This document shows, piece after piece, positions 1 through 7,918 of a stretch of 43,675 nt of DNA. Source of the DNA: Cenarchaeum symbiont of Oopsacas minuta (GTDB lineage Archaea; Thermoproteota; Nitrososphaeria; Nitrososphaerales; Nitrosopumilaceae); NCBI GenBank assembly GCA_029948415.1, contig JAJIZT010000005.1:1-43675 (forward strand). Direction: 5' to 3'. Positions within the stretch are counted from its first letter, which is position 1. The number at the start of each line of letters is the position of its first letter. The notes below the pieces were generated by a model. It worked only from the letters and a program-made list of their open reading frames with translations, made no database searches and was not told where the DNA came from. The translations under genes and the position numbers were made by a program.

Positions 1-99
1 TTTGGGTGTTGTGCTGTTTTGGACCTTGACGCCGTACATACTCGCATTACGTATGATTTTGTTTATACGTTGCAGTCGCTCTGCCTCTTGCCAGATTGC
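1..99. repeat. Terminal direct repeat, left copy
   Basis: These 99 bases are identical to 43577-43675. Joining the ends keeps a reading frame open across the junction, so the repeat is the overlap of a circular or circularly permuted assembly. A length of exactly 99 matches a common assembler k-mer, so it is probably an assembly overlap and not a biological terminal repeat. Confidence 0.95.
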
Positions 100-348
100 A
101 TAATAGTCTGACTTGCCTTTTGAGACGTCCTCTTGTATCGACGCTGCTACGTATTTCTCATGTGATGCGTCTGCCATCTGTGCCAGGATTTTGCGGTCTG
201 CTGGAATTGCGACTTGGTCGACTATACTTTGACCGTCGACGATGTAGTCATCTGTATCTATGATTGCCACGACGGGTGTACTGGCACTGACATCAGTGCA
301 ATAATCAGCCACCGTTATGACTTTTGGGTTTTTCATGATTTTTCGCAT
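1..348 (-). CDS. Zn-ribbon protein crossing the circular join (5' part)
   Basis: This is the first part of a 142-residue protein that continues, after the join, at 43576 down to 43496. I do not recognise the family. The N-terminal two thirds is a soluble acidic domain (residues about 1-95). The C-terminus, encoded at the other end of the window, carries a zinc-ribbon-like cluster CNECHIHPPC....CASC. ATG 348 is chosen over the in-frame ATG 336 because a TATA-like box at 370-379 lies about 21 nt upstream, as in the other leaderless genes here. It sits between the small-terminase candidate and the terminase, which suggests a packaging or early role, but that is inference. Confidence 0.75.
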   Translation of the reverse strand, partial: MRKIMKNPKVITVADYCTDVSASTPVVAIIDTDDYIVDGQSIVDQVAIPADRKILAQMADASHEKYVAASIQEDVSKGKSDYYAIWQEAERLQRINKIIRNASMYGVKVQNSTTPK

Positions 349-369
349 ACGTTGTATATGATGTTATGA

Positions 370-379
370 TTATATATAT
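370..379 (-). promoter_or_regulatory. TATA-like box for the junction-spanning gene
   Basis: On the minus strand an alternating A/T stretch (TATATATAA) ends about 21 nt before ATG 348, the spacing expected for a leaderless archaeal transcript. Confidence 0.5.
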
Positions 380-399
380 GTATACAATAATACATATAT
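374..399. repeat. AT-rich inverted repeat, 10-bp arms
   Basis: Arms ATATATGTAT (374-383) and ATACATATAT (390-399) are perfect reverse complements around a 6-bp spacer. The repeat overlaps the TATA-like box of the junction-spanning gene and lies in a 110-bp non-coding AT-rich gap. It could be an operator or a melting site; the sequence alone does not decide. Confidence 0.6.
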
Positions 400-458
400 G
401 TATAATCGTATATTATGCGTGGTGCGGTGGCGATTATATATACCCACATAATCCGCCA

Positions 459-947
459 TCATATCGAGCTTAGTCCAGATGGGATCACAGGTGCATGGTC
501 ATCATCGCCTGCTGCACCGTGTTCCATAATGACACGCGTTAGGTCGTATAGCTGTGTCAGATCATTCTGGAGGTCACGTATGGTCGCTATCCAGGCACGT
601 TTATCTGCGTCCTTTGTGCATTTTTGCAGTGCTTCCACTGCCATTGATTTTAGCGTATGTTTTTCCATGATCGTGTTAAGATGCATCGTGCCAAATCCTC
701 TCGCAATATCCCATAGGATCGGCGTGCTATGTGCGTCTAGGTCACGTGCGATCTTGCCGATGCGATACGGCGTCAGATGGATACCGTGTTTAGTACTTAA
801 ATAATTTGCCAACTGTTTTGGCTGGTGTGAGACTGATCTTGCACCAACGATCGCAATGTATACAGATGCAGGGGAGTGCATATGTCCTTTATCATCTCTT
901 ATTCTGCGATACTTTTGACGCCTGCGTTTTCGCTGTACCTCGTTCAC
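459..947 (-). CDS. HTH protein, candidate small terminase subunit
   Basis: The 162-residue product starts with a very basic segment (KRRRQKYRR, residues about 6-14). A helix-turn-helix-like region follows (LANYLSTKHGIHLTPYRIGK, about 46-65), then a helical part (about 95-140) that could oligomerise, and an acidic tail. A basic/HTH N-terminus with a helical middle, three genes upstream of the terminase ATPase on the same strand in the circle, suits a small terminase subunit (DNA recognition for packaging). It could instead be a transcription regulator. The start is GTG 947: the ATG two bases further upstream runs straight into a stop. A TATA-like box at 971-980 lies 23 nt upstream. GC content is higher than in the replication operon. 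Confidence 0.55.
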   Translation of the reverse strand: MNEVQRKRRRQKYRRIRDDKGHMHSPASVYIAIVGARSVSHQPKQLANYLSTKHGIHLTPYRIGKIARDLDAHSTPILWDIARGFGTMHLNTIMEKHTLKSMAVEALQKCTKDADKRAWIATIRDLQNDLTQLYDLTRVIMEHGAAGDDDHAPVIPSGLSSI

Positions 948-970
948 ATTACTGCTACTTTTTCACACCA

Positions 971-980
971 ATATTAATTT
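971..980 (-). promoter_or_regulatory. TATA-like box for the packaging cluster
   Basis: Minus-strand AAATTAATAT lies about 23 nt upstream of GTG 947. It forms half of a divergent promoter region together with the plus-strand box at 1002-1011. Confidence 0.6.
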
Positions 981-1001
981 AGGTACGTTTTTTTAACGCA
1001 C

Positions 1002-1011
1002 GATTAATATA
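1002..1011 (+). promoter_or_regulatory. TATA-like box for the plus-strand small-gene operon
   Basis: GATTAATATA ends about 21 nt before ATG 1033, giving a leaderless start. No Shine-Dalgarno sequence precedes this first gene, whereas internal genes of the operon have one (for example GGAGG before 1584). Confidence 0.6.
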
Positions 1012-1032
1012 GGGTCAAGTATATAGAGATAT

Positions 1033-1296
1033 ATGCGAAAAACCAAAAAAGTGGCGTCAAGCCACGTAACAAAACATGAGCCGATCGGAGCATTTTTTTC
1101 GATCTCCGATGTAGCTGATGTTCTCGGTATATCCGAGGATCAGGCCCATAATGCGCTAGTCATCAACGGCAAGCGCAGATATGGCAAGTCGGTACTGCAC
1201 GTCATGCAGACGGGTAACGGAGCTGCCAAGATCGAGGTCGATGGCGACAGCTTTGTCCACGGCGTCGTAATGGGGGTACGTCAGTCTCTTGACTAG
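1033..1296 (+). CDS. Small HTH-like DNA-binding candidate
   Basis: The 87-residue protein opens with a basic tail (MRKTKKVASSHVTKH). Next comes a helix-turn-helix-like segment (ISDVADVLGISEDQAHNAL, residues about 24-42) resembling MerR/excisionase-type recognition helices, then a short beta-rich end. I do not recognise a named family. It is the first gene of the plus-strand operon, directly behind a TATA-like box, so a regulatory role is plausible. It overlaps the next gene by 8 bp. Confidence 0.7.
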   Translation: MRKTKKVASSHVTKHEPIGAFFSISDVADVLGISEDQAHNALVINGKRRYGKSVLHVMQTGNGAAKIEVDGDSFVHGVVMGVRQSLD

Positions 1297-1591
1297 TTCG
1301 GCTGGACTCGTCGTGACGCAAGCGCAAGCGGTCAGCGAGCATGATGTGCTAGAGGCACTAACAAGGCTGTTAGGCTCAGATCGAGTAGAGATACTGCTCG
1401 GTTTTGACCGTGCCTTTGGGACCCAAGTCATGCATGATATGCAGATACTAGGCAGGACCTACAAGTCTGGTCGCATAATGGCACAAGAGTGGCTGAACAA
1501 GTACAGACACCGTATGGACGAGGATACTGCCGAGTGCTATTGTACATTGGCGATCCTTGTACGAGATCATGGGAGGACGAGAGATGAATAG
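1289..1591 (+). CDS. Hypothetical helical protein
   Basis: A 100-residue soluble, mostly helical protein of unknown family. The longest frame begins with TTG 1289, overlapping the previous gene's stop region by 8 bp; GTG 1313 is an alternative start. A segment LTRLLGSDRVEILLGFDRAFGTQ could pack as two helices. It shares an AFGT(D/Q) motif with the product of 2314-2583, too short to claim relatedness. Confidence 0.6.
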   Translation: MTSSAGLVVTQAQAVSEHDVLEALTRLLGSDRVEILLGFDRAFGTQVMHDMQILGRTYKSGRIMAQEWLNKYRHRMDEDTAECYCTLAILVRDHGRTRDE

Positions 1592-1799
1592 GGCGCAACT
1601 AGAAAAAAGACTGCAAAAGACACGTCGGCAAAGTAGCAAGGCCGTGGACGCATATACGAGAGCAGAGGCTAAATTGACAAGATCAGAACGCTCTGTAGAG
1701 CGAGTATGTAACGCACAGCTGAAAATGGAAGAGTTGCAGGCAAGGTATGAGGAATTGTTGGCGAAGTTGGCAGGTAAGAGTCGGGAGGAAGAGGTATGA
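1584..1799 (+). CDS. Small coiled-coil protein
   Basis: The 71-residue, strongly charged protein is predicted as continuous helix (AQLEKRLQKTRRQSSKAV and onward) with heptad-like spacing, so a coiled coil. I chose ATG 1584 over an upstream TTG because a GGAGG Shine-Dalgarno sequence (about 1570-1575) sits at good spacing and the start overlaps the previous stop. It ends in an ATGA overlap with the next gene. Function unknown. Confidence 0.7.
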   Translation: MNRAQLEKRLQKTRRQSSKAVDAYTRAEAKLTRSERSVERVCNAQLKMEELQARYEELLAKLAGKSREEEV

Positions 1800-1975
1800 A
1801 CGAAATGCAAAAAACAGTAAAAAATCTACAAATTGCGTTTGAAATGTTGAGTATAGCAACAGTAGATCTTGCTACAAACTTTACCTATGCTAAATACCGT
1901 GAAGTAGTAAAGATACAGACAAGGCATGAGCTACTCCTGCAGGACTTGAATCGTATGATTGGAGGTAAGGTATGA
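1796..1975 (+). CDS. Small hypothetical protein
   Basis: A 59-residue helical protein starting at the ATG of an ATGA overlap with the preceding stop and ending in another ATGA overlap (1972-1975). It begins MNEMQKTVKNLQIAFEML and contains TYAKYREVVKIQTRHELLL, both amphipathic. No family recognised. The unbroken chain of start/stop overlaps is the main evidence that it is real. Confidence 0.65.
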   Translation: MNEMQKTVKNLQIAFEMLSIATVDLATNFTYAKYREVVKIQTRHELLLQDLNRMIGGKV

Positions 1976-2130
1976 TATTTGGAGTAAGAGAGAGACTTGA
2001 CGCACAGCGACGCCTTGTCTTTTTTGCGAACCGAAAAGCAGAAAACGAGTGGGGAAAAATTGAACAGAAAAAGCGACGAATTGACAGAAAAGGTGGAAGC
2101 TATGAATTTTGTGAGGAATTGACATGGTAG
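1972..2130 (+). CDS. Small basic hypothetical protein
   Basis: A 52-residue, Lys/Arg-rich protein (for example RERLDAQRRLVFF and EQKKRRIDRKGG), coupled at both ends to its neighbours. The high positive charge would suit nucleic-acid or envelope contact, but no domain is recognised. It overlaps the zinc-ribbon gene at 2124 by 7 bp. Confidence 0.6.
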   Translation: MIFGVRERLDAQRRLVFFANRKAENEWGKIEQKKRRIDRKGGSYEFCEELTW

Positions 2131-2321
2131 AAATTTTTGCTGAACCAAATCGGGGTGTGGTGGCAAAAGAAAAATGCCTGACCTGCGGGATCGGTCTGTA
2201 CTACGAGCAAAGCGAATATGAAGAAAAACGGTGTTATAATGTGATATTATGGTGTCCCATGTGCGATGTGCGTGTGAAAGGCGTTTATGAATTTGCACGT
2301 ATGGAGAAAATGAATGACTAA
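2124..2321 (+). CDS. Small zinc-ribbon protein
   Basis: The 65-residue product has two CxxC knuckles, CLTC (residues 18-21) and CPMC (44-47), spaced as in a four-cysteine zinc ribbon. It is one of many one-domain zinc proteins in this genome. The role is unknown; such domains usually bind nucleic acid or protein. It overlaps its neighbours by 7-8 bp. Confidence 0.7.
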   Translation: MVEIFAEPNRGVVAKEKCLTCGIGLYYEQSEYEEKRCYNVILWCPMCDVRVKGVYEFARMEKMND

Positions 2322-2583
2322 CGTACTAGACCAAGCGACTATACCAGAGCTGAGTAATTTACTGCGAGAAAGTCCATCAAGAAGCAACATGGAAGCTTTA
2401 GACAAAAGGCATGGTGCAAGGTATTTACAGTTTTTGCGTGCTTTTGGGACGGATCGCTTGACGCTTGAGATTTGTATTGGCATTTTTGTCATACATATAT
2501 CTAGTAAAGAGGACGTGTTGCCGTTAATACCAGTTTTGGTCCAGTATTGCGATATTGCACTCAGAATAGTGAGAGAAAAATGA
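2314..2583 (+). CDS. Hypothetical protein
   Basis: An 89-residue soluble protein with an N-terminal helical part and a hydrophobic beta-like stretch (LEICIGIFVIHIS, about residues 51-63). There is no cysteine cluster and no recognised family. It overlaps the zinc-ribbon gene upstream by 8 bp and couples by ATGA to the next gene. Confidence 0.65.
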   Translation: MTNVLDQATIPELSNLLRESPSRSNMEALDKRHGARYLQFLRAFGTDRLTLEICIGIFVIHISSKEDVLPLIPVLVQYCDIALRIVREK

Positions 2584-3020
2584 AGTTCTATTCTGCTCAC
2601 TATGAAAATGGGTTATATACGCTCTATACGTCAGATGATCTTGATCTAGGCGAATTTGTGACGATATCGTTATTCCAGGATAGGCGAGAGATAAAGGAAT
2701 TGGTGCAGATTGCGACAAAGTCCAGTATAGATGGGAGGCGAATGTATGAGGCAAATAGTGTTAAAGAGTGCAAAAAAGAGGATTTGAAAAACTTGACGTC
2801 TGCGATAAACGAGTTAAAATCTACTCTACATGAATATCTATTAAAACGCCACGAATGCCATGAAAATTGCGACATGAGAGAGCCATTGAAAATAGGCATG
2901 GGGTTCGAAGAAGAAGAATTGATAGAATTGAGTGAAAAGTTGGAAGCGACGGTCAGAGAGGCGTGCAAGGTTCAAGATCGGCTAAAAAGGTACCAAAGAA
3001 TGAGGTTGAAATGCCGTTAA
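2580..3020 (+). CDS. Hypothetical protein with C-terminal coiled coil
   Basis: A 146-residue protein. The N-terminus is beta-rich (MKFYSAHYENGLYTLYT). Residues about 60-145 are charged helix with a CHENC motif in the middle, ending in a basic tail. ATG 2580 is preferred over an ATG 33 nt upstream because it forms the usual ATGA overlap with the previous stop. Function unknown. Confidence 0.65.
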   Translation: MKFYSAHYENGLYTLYTSDDLDLGEFVTISLFQDRREIKELVQIATKSSIDGRRMYEANSVKECKKEDLKNLTSAINELKSTLHEYLLKRHECHENCDMREPLKIGMGFEEEELIELSEKLEATVREACKVQDRLKRYQRMRLKCR

Positions 3021-3253
3021 AAATCGTAAAATGTGAGTGCGGTGGAGAACGTGCAACTAGAAAAAATATAGTAAAATGCAACAGTTGCCACCTCTTAACC
3101 TGTGTGAAATGTAAAGCCACGTCAGATGGAGAGTACAACACTCCTGCAGGTGCATGTCCAAAATGTGAGACACCACGCAAGGGGTTTAGCAGCGTTGTGA
3201 AATGTCGTAAATGTAGCATGATGTTTTGTTTAAAATGTGGTTCAAGCGATTAG
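3011..3253 (+). CDS. Protein with duplicated zinc knuckles
   Basis: The 80-residue product has at least ten cysteines: CEC near the N-terminus, then KCNSCHLLTCVKC, CPKC and KCRKCSMMFCLKC. The second and last clusters share the pattern KC..C....C.KC, so the protein looks like an internal duplication of a treble-clef or ribbon unit. ATG 3011 is chosen over an upstream GTG because it gives a short overlap with the preceding gene. It is the last gene of the operon and overlaps the end of the opposing gene by 12 bp. Confidence 0.7.
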   Translation: MPLKIVKCECGGERATRKNIVKCNSCHLLTCVKCKATSDGEYNTPAGACPKCETPRKGFSSVVKCRKCSMMFCLKCGSSD

Positions 3254-4210
3254 CTCTGGTGGCAAATGCAGTCCTATGCCGCACGCACCGCATTTTTTAT
3301 GTTTGATCACGTATCGTAATTCTTTCGAGTACAGGATAAACCCGCATTCTGGACATCTGGTCAGCGTTGGGGCTGCGAATAACGAGGGCATTTTGGCTCT
3401 TTCGCATTCAAGGCATCTGACTTGGCGTCCATTTAAGACTGGTTCTGGATTTTCTAACACGCGCCAGCTCTTGCATCTCTTGCATTGTACACCCCAATAG
3501 CCACAAAAAATGGCTTCGTCTCTGTTTGACGGGTGCATGAGAGGCGGGATTTCATCGCCAAAGCCATCAAGATAATGTCTAGCAGTTTCTTTTGTCATGA
3601 CATTACCTGTCACGTTTTTGATCAGTTCGATCTTTTTTTCATAATATAAAATTAGTGAGTTTTTGATCGTATCACGTAAAAATAGGCAATTTATAAACAT
3701 GTTTTGATCCTGTTTGCTAACTTTAGTTTTTTTATTAGCTGCATTTTCAAAAGCCGTGATGAGATTTGAGAGCTCACGCAAAGTGTGTTGATATTTTTCA
3801 GTTTGGAGCGACTCTCTCATCTTGCCTGAAGTGTAGATGATCCAAGTTATGCATTTTTTGAGCCTGCGAAATTGGAGATCAAAATCAACATTTTTTTTCG
3901 GAGTATCCAGCTCGCTTTTCGGGGGTACCACATAGCCGTGTTGTTGTTTGGGATTGAGCCAGCCCCTGCGTCCCATGACCCGGTAAAAATAACCGCTTAT
4001 TTTAACCTCACGATTGTTCGTTCTGTGCGGCGTTTTGTCTTTGATTTGCCGTATGATCTCTTGTTTTATCCGAGTGCTGATCAGAGTTTTTGGTACATTT
4101 TCGCTCTCTAATATCTCGCCCATCTTTTGCCATATTTCAGATAGCTTGGCATGATTTGCGTTGTTAATTTCAAGGTATGCGGCCTTGTTGGCAAGTGATA
4201 TTATGTCCAC
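3242..4210 (-). CDS. Large protein with C-terminal zinc ribbons, function unknown
   Basis: This is a 322-residue protein. Residues about 1-240 are mainly helical and basic, including GYFYRVMGRRGWLNPKQQHG (about 73-92). The C-terminus has four CxxC units (CKRC, CLEC, CPEC, CGAC), enough for two zinc ribbons. The start is GTG 4210, with a TATA-like CAAATAAT at 4232-4239 about 21 nt upstream. It is monocistronic and faces the plus-strand operon. A nucleic-acid-binding role is likely from the ribbons, but no enzyme motif is visible. Confidence 0.7.
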   Translation of the reverse strand: MDIISLANKAAYLEINNANHAKLSEIWQKMGEILESENVPKTLISTRIKQEIIRQIKDKTPHRTNNREVKISGYFYRVMGRRGWLNPKQQHGYVVPPKSELDTPKKNVDFDLQFRRLKKCITWIIYTSGKMRESLQTEKYQHTLRELSNLITAFENAANKKTKVSKQDQNMFINCLFLRDTIKNSLILYYEKKIELIKNVTGNVMTKETARHYLDGFGDEIPPLMHPSNRDEAIFCGYWGVQCKRCKSWRVLENPEPVLNGRQVRCLECERAKMPSLFAAPTLTRCPECGFILYSKELRYVIKHKKCGACGIGLHLPPELIA

Positions 4211-4231
4211 AGTTGAGATGGATTTAGCTCA

Positions 4232-4239
4232 TTATTTGT
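4232..4239 (-). promoter_or_regulatory. TATA-like box for the 322-residue zinc protein
   Basis: Minus-strand CAAATAAT lies about 21 nt upstream of GTG 4210. The match is weaker than the other boxes, but the spacing is the same. Confidence 0.35.
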
Positions 4240-4260
4240 ACATTGTGTAAAACGCAGGGC

Positions 4261-4266
4261 TATATA
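4261..4266 (+). promoter_or_regulatory. TATA-like box setting the start of the 64-residue zinc protein
   Basis: TATATA lies only 4 nt before ATG 4271 but 22 nt before ATG 4289. Since other genes here have 19-23 nt, the box argues for the second ATG as the leaderless start. Confidence 0.5.
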
Positions 4267-4288
4267 GTGCATGAAAACTAATTGCCAT

Positions 4289-4483
4289 ATGGGAATAGGA
4301 CATTGTAATAATATCTGCGAGCGGTTAGGAAAAGGTGTCAAAGCAACGCCTAAATGTACATTATGTCGTAAAAGTTTTCCATCATATAAAGGAATTTTCT
4401 GCCCATGCTGTCATATGAGATTGAGGTTAAAACCTAGAGGGCTTAAAGCTAGACGTGAAAAATGGTTGAACATTAGTCGTTGA
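4289..4483 (+). CDS. Thaumarchaeal-type small zinc protein (MG.GH...CPCC..RLR.KPR)
   Basis: The 64-residue product begins MGIGHCNNIC, has CTLC about 18 residues on, then CPCCHMRLRLKPRG and a basic tail. This order (GH..IC, CxxC, CPCC.xRLR.KPR) is one I associate with small proteins common in Nitrososphaeria genomes; the function there is not known to me. It is the best host clue in the window. ATG 4289 is preferred over ATG 4271 because of the TATA position and because the motif begins there. Its end overlaps the opposing hub gene by 11 bp. Confidence 0.75.
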   Translation: MGIGHCNNICERLGKGVKATPKCTLCRKSFPSYKGIFCPCCHMRLRLKPRGLKARREKWLNISR

Positions 4484-7313
4484 TGAGTTTGTACAATTGG
4501 ATTTCCCTCAAAAATCCTGCTCCCCTTTCAGCACTATTGATAGAATAGATGACTTTACGTACTGTTAGTTTTTTGTTGTTTTCAGTATCGTTATCGGAGC
4601 TAGAAAGGATATGCGGCGATTTAAGAAAAACTGAATATCCTGCTCTTAGATCACATATGCCATTTGTATTTACAGAGTATAGATCAGGTCTGAATTTATC
4701 CAAATCTAATTGAGCTGTAGCGGTTTTTTGTAATTGTTCGTAGTTTGAAATGTTTGGGAAATTGCGAGGTTCGACATGAACAAATCTCTCACTTGTGTCA
4801 GAATCTTTAGCTATGGCGATTGGCGTCTTTATGAAATGCAATAGATCTATTTTGCCGTCGTACGTTACTGGTAAATTCCCGACGAATGGGGATACTGCTT
4901 CTTGTAGCCAGTTCCACGCCTCGTATCTACCCTCTATGTCATATTCGAGCATACATTGAATTGACCACCATGCGACTTTACGCGTCTCAAATATTTCTAG
5001 TATTTTACGTTCTGGTTGGATTATTCGGTGTATTGCATTTACAAGGCTAAATCCTATTTGGGTTCGAGCTCGATAAATGCTAAAACTTGAAAATGGAATA
5101 GAATAAAATTCTGTCTGTCCTAGCAATCTGTAATTAAAATCAGATGACCATGTATTACCCTCACTGTCTCCGATTGTGATCCGCATTGGAATGTCGCCTT
5201 TGGGATAACGAAGTGTATCAAAAAGAATGTCAAGATTGAGTGCAAAGCCGATCCCTGTTAGAGAACCGAGTTCGTCTGCGTCTTCGCTATTCCACCCCAT
5301 TTTACCTTGTGGTGTTTCGTTGAGGTTGTAAAAATCAACAACTCCTTTATCCCCTCCTGCAAGGGAGCCTACCTCTGGTGTTGATGAGTCAAATTTAGCT
5401 CGTGGAAATGGGAACGAGCCAGACACCCACCAACCACGTTTGTAAGCGTCTGGTCTATACGTTTCTTGCAGTTCAGATGCTGTCAGGTCTGCACCTAGAA
5501 AATTAGCAGCGTTTGTCAAGCCCCACGATAACCCATCATAGAAAACTTTGACTAGTTTTTGAGCTGCACCTAAAGTAGCAGGGCTTAAGACGTGTTTGTA
5601 AACAATTCGCAGAGCTGAACTTGTTGTAAAAGTTGGTTGAGGGAACGATCCAGGGATCGTAATGTATTCTACATCGTCTTTGGTTTTTTCATTCAAGAGA
5701 CCTGTTGTGTTTTCAATAATGTCTGGTGGGTGGAAGCAATCATTTCCAAAAGGCGTCTTTGATATGTCTCGCCAAGCAATAGGACCGAAATTAGAAGTGC
5801 GTCTTTGACGTACATTAGCTTGAGGTACATCAGGGACAAGATGGCCATATTCGTATATTTTACCCTCTGATATGACAGCACATTGTACATTTTTAATCGC
5901 TTCTTTGATCACGACCCAATCCCCACTTTCAGTTAATTTAACAACGCTGTTTTGGTATGGTTTACCGAATCGATCATTGCCGATCCAGGGAGCTCCAATT
6001 GAACCCAAGCTTGCATCAATTAATAAAATAGTTTCAGGTGGCAATTCTGCTGTGCTTGAATTATATGGTTTTTTGTAAGGTGTTAGATTTGAATCCGTTA
6101 ATGCTTTTGCACGAGCTATTGCCCATATACGATCATCTAGTCCGTCTTTGATGAGGATGTTTCCATCGTGAAACATTACGCCGTCGTATGTTCCCATTTG
6201 CGATTCGGTTGCTTGTGGGTTTCCTGCACTCGCTCTAAATGATTTTTCTTTAGCATGGGTCCATGGACTGTATTCTAATATAGTTGGGTTTGAGCCTTTG
6301 ATATAGATACCAGGTACTATGTGTTCCCAATCGGCATCTTCATTTGGCGGTGCGTAATTTGTGGGTGTTGTAGCATTTTCTGTAATAGATCGTCTTGCCT
6401 GATATAACTTTCCAGCATATCTTGCGTATGCGTCTTTCATGTATGCATAACCTCGCTGGAAATCCCTTATTTCATTAAACTCTTCTAAACGACTGGCGTA
6501 ACGAGTTAAAACATTTGGGAATGTTCCCGTGTCGGTTTGTCCACGAGCTAGCACTAGATTTTGAGTAATTTGTTTGCGTGTCTCAACAACTCTATTCCAA
6601 TCTTTATCTTGGATCGTGGTAGGAGTGTCGGGGACAAAAATTGTCTGCGGGTATTGTCCTACTCTGAAAATAGCTGCTGTGAACGAAGTCTCATCTTGGT
6701 AATCAAAACGTAGATCATAAAATTGACCTGCTCCGCCAGCAGACACGGGCAGATTTAATCGCCTTACTATTTCCATCAGAGCCTCATAGACGGTTGTATC
6801 CTGACCAAAATCAAACGTCCCATAAGTATAAGGCGGTATGTCTTTTATTGTAAATGCGGTTGTTTGTAAAAGCGGCTGTTTGGCTCCACGTTGATCATTG
6901 TAAAATCTTATTAAATATCTCAACATCTCTCGATAACCTTGAAAGTAAAAATGACCAGGAACGTACATTTTCTGCAACCACAACTCCTCGCCGTATAATT
7001 CCAAAAAGGTATTTACTCCTGTTTGGACTATTTGAGGCAGATAATCATCTAGTATTAGATTACGTCTAAAAATCCTGCCGTCGTCATCTGTAATGGTCAG
7101 GCGGAATTTGGGATAGTCGGCATTGATCAAAGGTAAATCATCGTTGAAAGTATGATTTAGAAAATCGCCGAATCGAGTATCAATGCCTATTTTTGCACTT
7201 GCGCCCTCGCCTGTACCAACATCTGTAAAATGGCTTATTTCAAAAACGTATTTTGATATGTCTATTAATTCATTGTCGTTTTTATAAAATTCTAATTTAT
7301 AATGCCTGTTCAT
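4473..7313 (-). CDS. Large tail protein, baseplate hub-like
   Basis: A 946-residue protein. The N-terminal 300 residues (LEFYKNDNELIDISKYVFEI ... FRLTITDDDGRIFRRN) read like the beta-rich hub domain of phage tail proteins that follow the tube. The middle (about 300-750) is beta-rich with aromatic stretches and could be a carbohydrate-binding insertion. The C-terminus (about 780-946) returns to a hub-like fold. ATG 7313 is chosen because it makes an ATGA overlap with the upstream tail gene; an in-frame ATG 30 nt upstream lies inside that gene. It is separated from the other tail genes by the replication operon. The hub assignment is inference from length, neighbours and fold impression. Confidence 0.6.
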   Translation of the reverse strand: MNRHYKLEFYKNDNELIDISKYVFEISHFTDVGTGEGASAKIGIDTRFGDFLNHTFNDDLPLINADYPKFRLTITDDDGRIFRRNLILDDYLPQIVQTGVNTFLELYGEELWLQKMYVPGHFYFQGYREMLRYLIRFYNDQRGAKQPLLQTTAFTIKDIPPYTYGTFDFGQDTTVYEALMEIVRRLNLPVSAGGAGQFYDLRFDYQDETSFTAAIFRVGQYPQTIFVPDTPTTIQDKDWNRVVETRKQITQNLVLARGQTDTGTFPNVLTRYASRLEEFNEIRDFQRGYAYMKDAYARYAGKLYQARRSITENATTPTNYAPPNEDADWEHIVPGIYIKGSNPTILEYSPWTHAKEKSFRASAGNPQATESQMGTYDGVMFHDGNILIKDGLDDRIWAIARAKALTDSNLTPYKKPYNSSTAELPPETILLIDASLGSIGAPWIGNDRFGKPYQNSVVKLTESGDWVVIKEAIKNVQCAVISEGKIYEYGHLVPDVPQANVRQRRTSNFGPIAWRDISKTPFGNDCFHPPDIIENTTGLLNEKTKDDVEYITIPGSFPQPTFTTSSALRIVYKHVLSPATLGAAQKLVKVFYDGLSWGLTNAANFLGADLTASELQETYRPDAYKRGWWVSGSFPFPRAKFDSSTPEVGSLAGGDKGVVDFYNLNETPQGKMGWNSEDADELGSLTGIGFALNLDILFDTLRYPKGDIPMRITIGDSEGNTWSSDFNYRLLGQTEFYSIPFSSFSIYRARTQIGFSLVNAIHRIIQPERKILEIFETRKVAWWSIQCMLEYDIEGRYEAWNWLQEAVSPFVGNLPVTYDGKIDLLHFIKTPIAIAKDSDTSERFVHVEPRNFPNISNYEQLQKTATAQLDLDKFRPDLYSVNTNGICDLRAGYSVFLKSPHILSSSDNDTENNKKLTVRKVIYSINSAERGAGFLREIQLYKLIND

Positions 7314-7876
7314 ACAGGAATCTCCACCCGAGTTCCCACCCATTGAAGTTCTACATGTAAAGTAGCTACGTGAGCTCCTGTCAGGAATTCGACACGTGGT
7401 TCAGCTTTGATTATTTTAAAACCTGCGGCATCATCCTCATGTGTTCTTGGCCTCGGCGCTCCATTAAGACACGTATTACTATCTACTCGTAAACCGAAAC
7501 GGCCTTTTGGAAAAACTGGCGAACTATGTTCTACTCTATCGATCCAATTTGAAATAAGATTTTTTCCTTTTGCTTGATTTCCCTCACCTGTCTCTCCATC
7601 GAAATAAAAATCTAGTACGGCTATTGGATCAAGTTTACCTGTATCTTGAGTATGTGATTCGTTTGTTTCTGGTGCTGGATTTTGTGCCTTGTATCTGTTA
7701 TGTGTCATGTATGACCGAATAAGCCGAGTTTTGTTATCGGGTGCAGTAGGTAATTTATCTTCTTGACCCCATGTGTTAGGATAGCCCCATTCAAGCTTTT
7801 CAGAATTTGCTAAATTTGATTCGGTGTCTGATTCTTTTGTGCATAGGTATATTGAACCGCTGCCAGCAATAGCCAT
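7310..7876 (-). CDS. Tail-associated protein
   Basis: A 188-residue, beta-rich, soluble protein directly upstream of the hub-like gene and coupled to it by ATGA. The C-terminus (LTGAHVATLHVELQWVG) looks like a terminal beta sheet. The position suggests a distal-tail or baseplate component. No family recognised. It is led by a TATA-like box at 7896-7904, so the pair 7876-4473 forms its own transcription unit. Confidence 0.55.
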   Translation of the reverse strand: MAIAGSGSIYLCTKESDTESNLANSEKLEWGYPNTWGQEDKLPTAPDNKTRLIRSYMTHNRYKAQNPAPETNESHTQDTGKLDPIAVLDFYFDGETGEGNQAKGKNLISNWIDRVEHSSPVFPKGRFGLRVDSNTCLNGAPRPRTHEDDAAGFKIIKAEPRVEFLTGAHVATLHVELQWVGTRVEIPV

Positions 7877-7895
7877 AATTGATGTAAAAGCCAGT

Positions 7896-7904
7896 GTTAT
7901 TTAT
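7896..7904 (-). promoter_or_regulatory. TATA-like box for the hub-like tail unit
   Basis: Minus-strand ATAAATAAC lies 19-20 nt upstream of ATG 7876, spacing typical of the leaderless genes in this genome. Confidence 0.55.
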
Positions 7905-7918
7905 GAATGCCCCTAGCG

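Noticed and set aside
1156-2298. Minus-strand frames opposite the plus-strand operon (for example 1156-1431, 1448-1810, 1885-2298).
   Set aside because: Low-complexity shadow products; the plus frames are chained by start/stop overlaps and have Shine-Dalgarno sites and zinc motifs.
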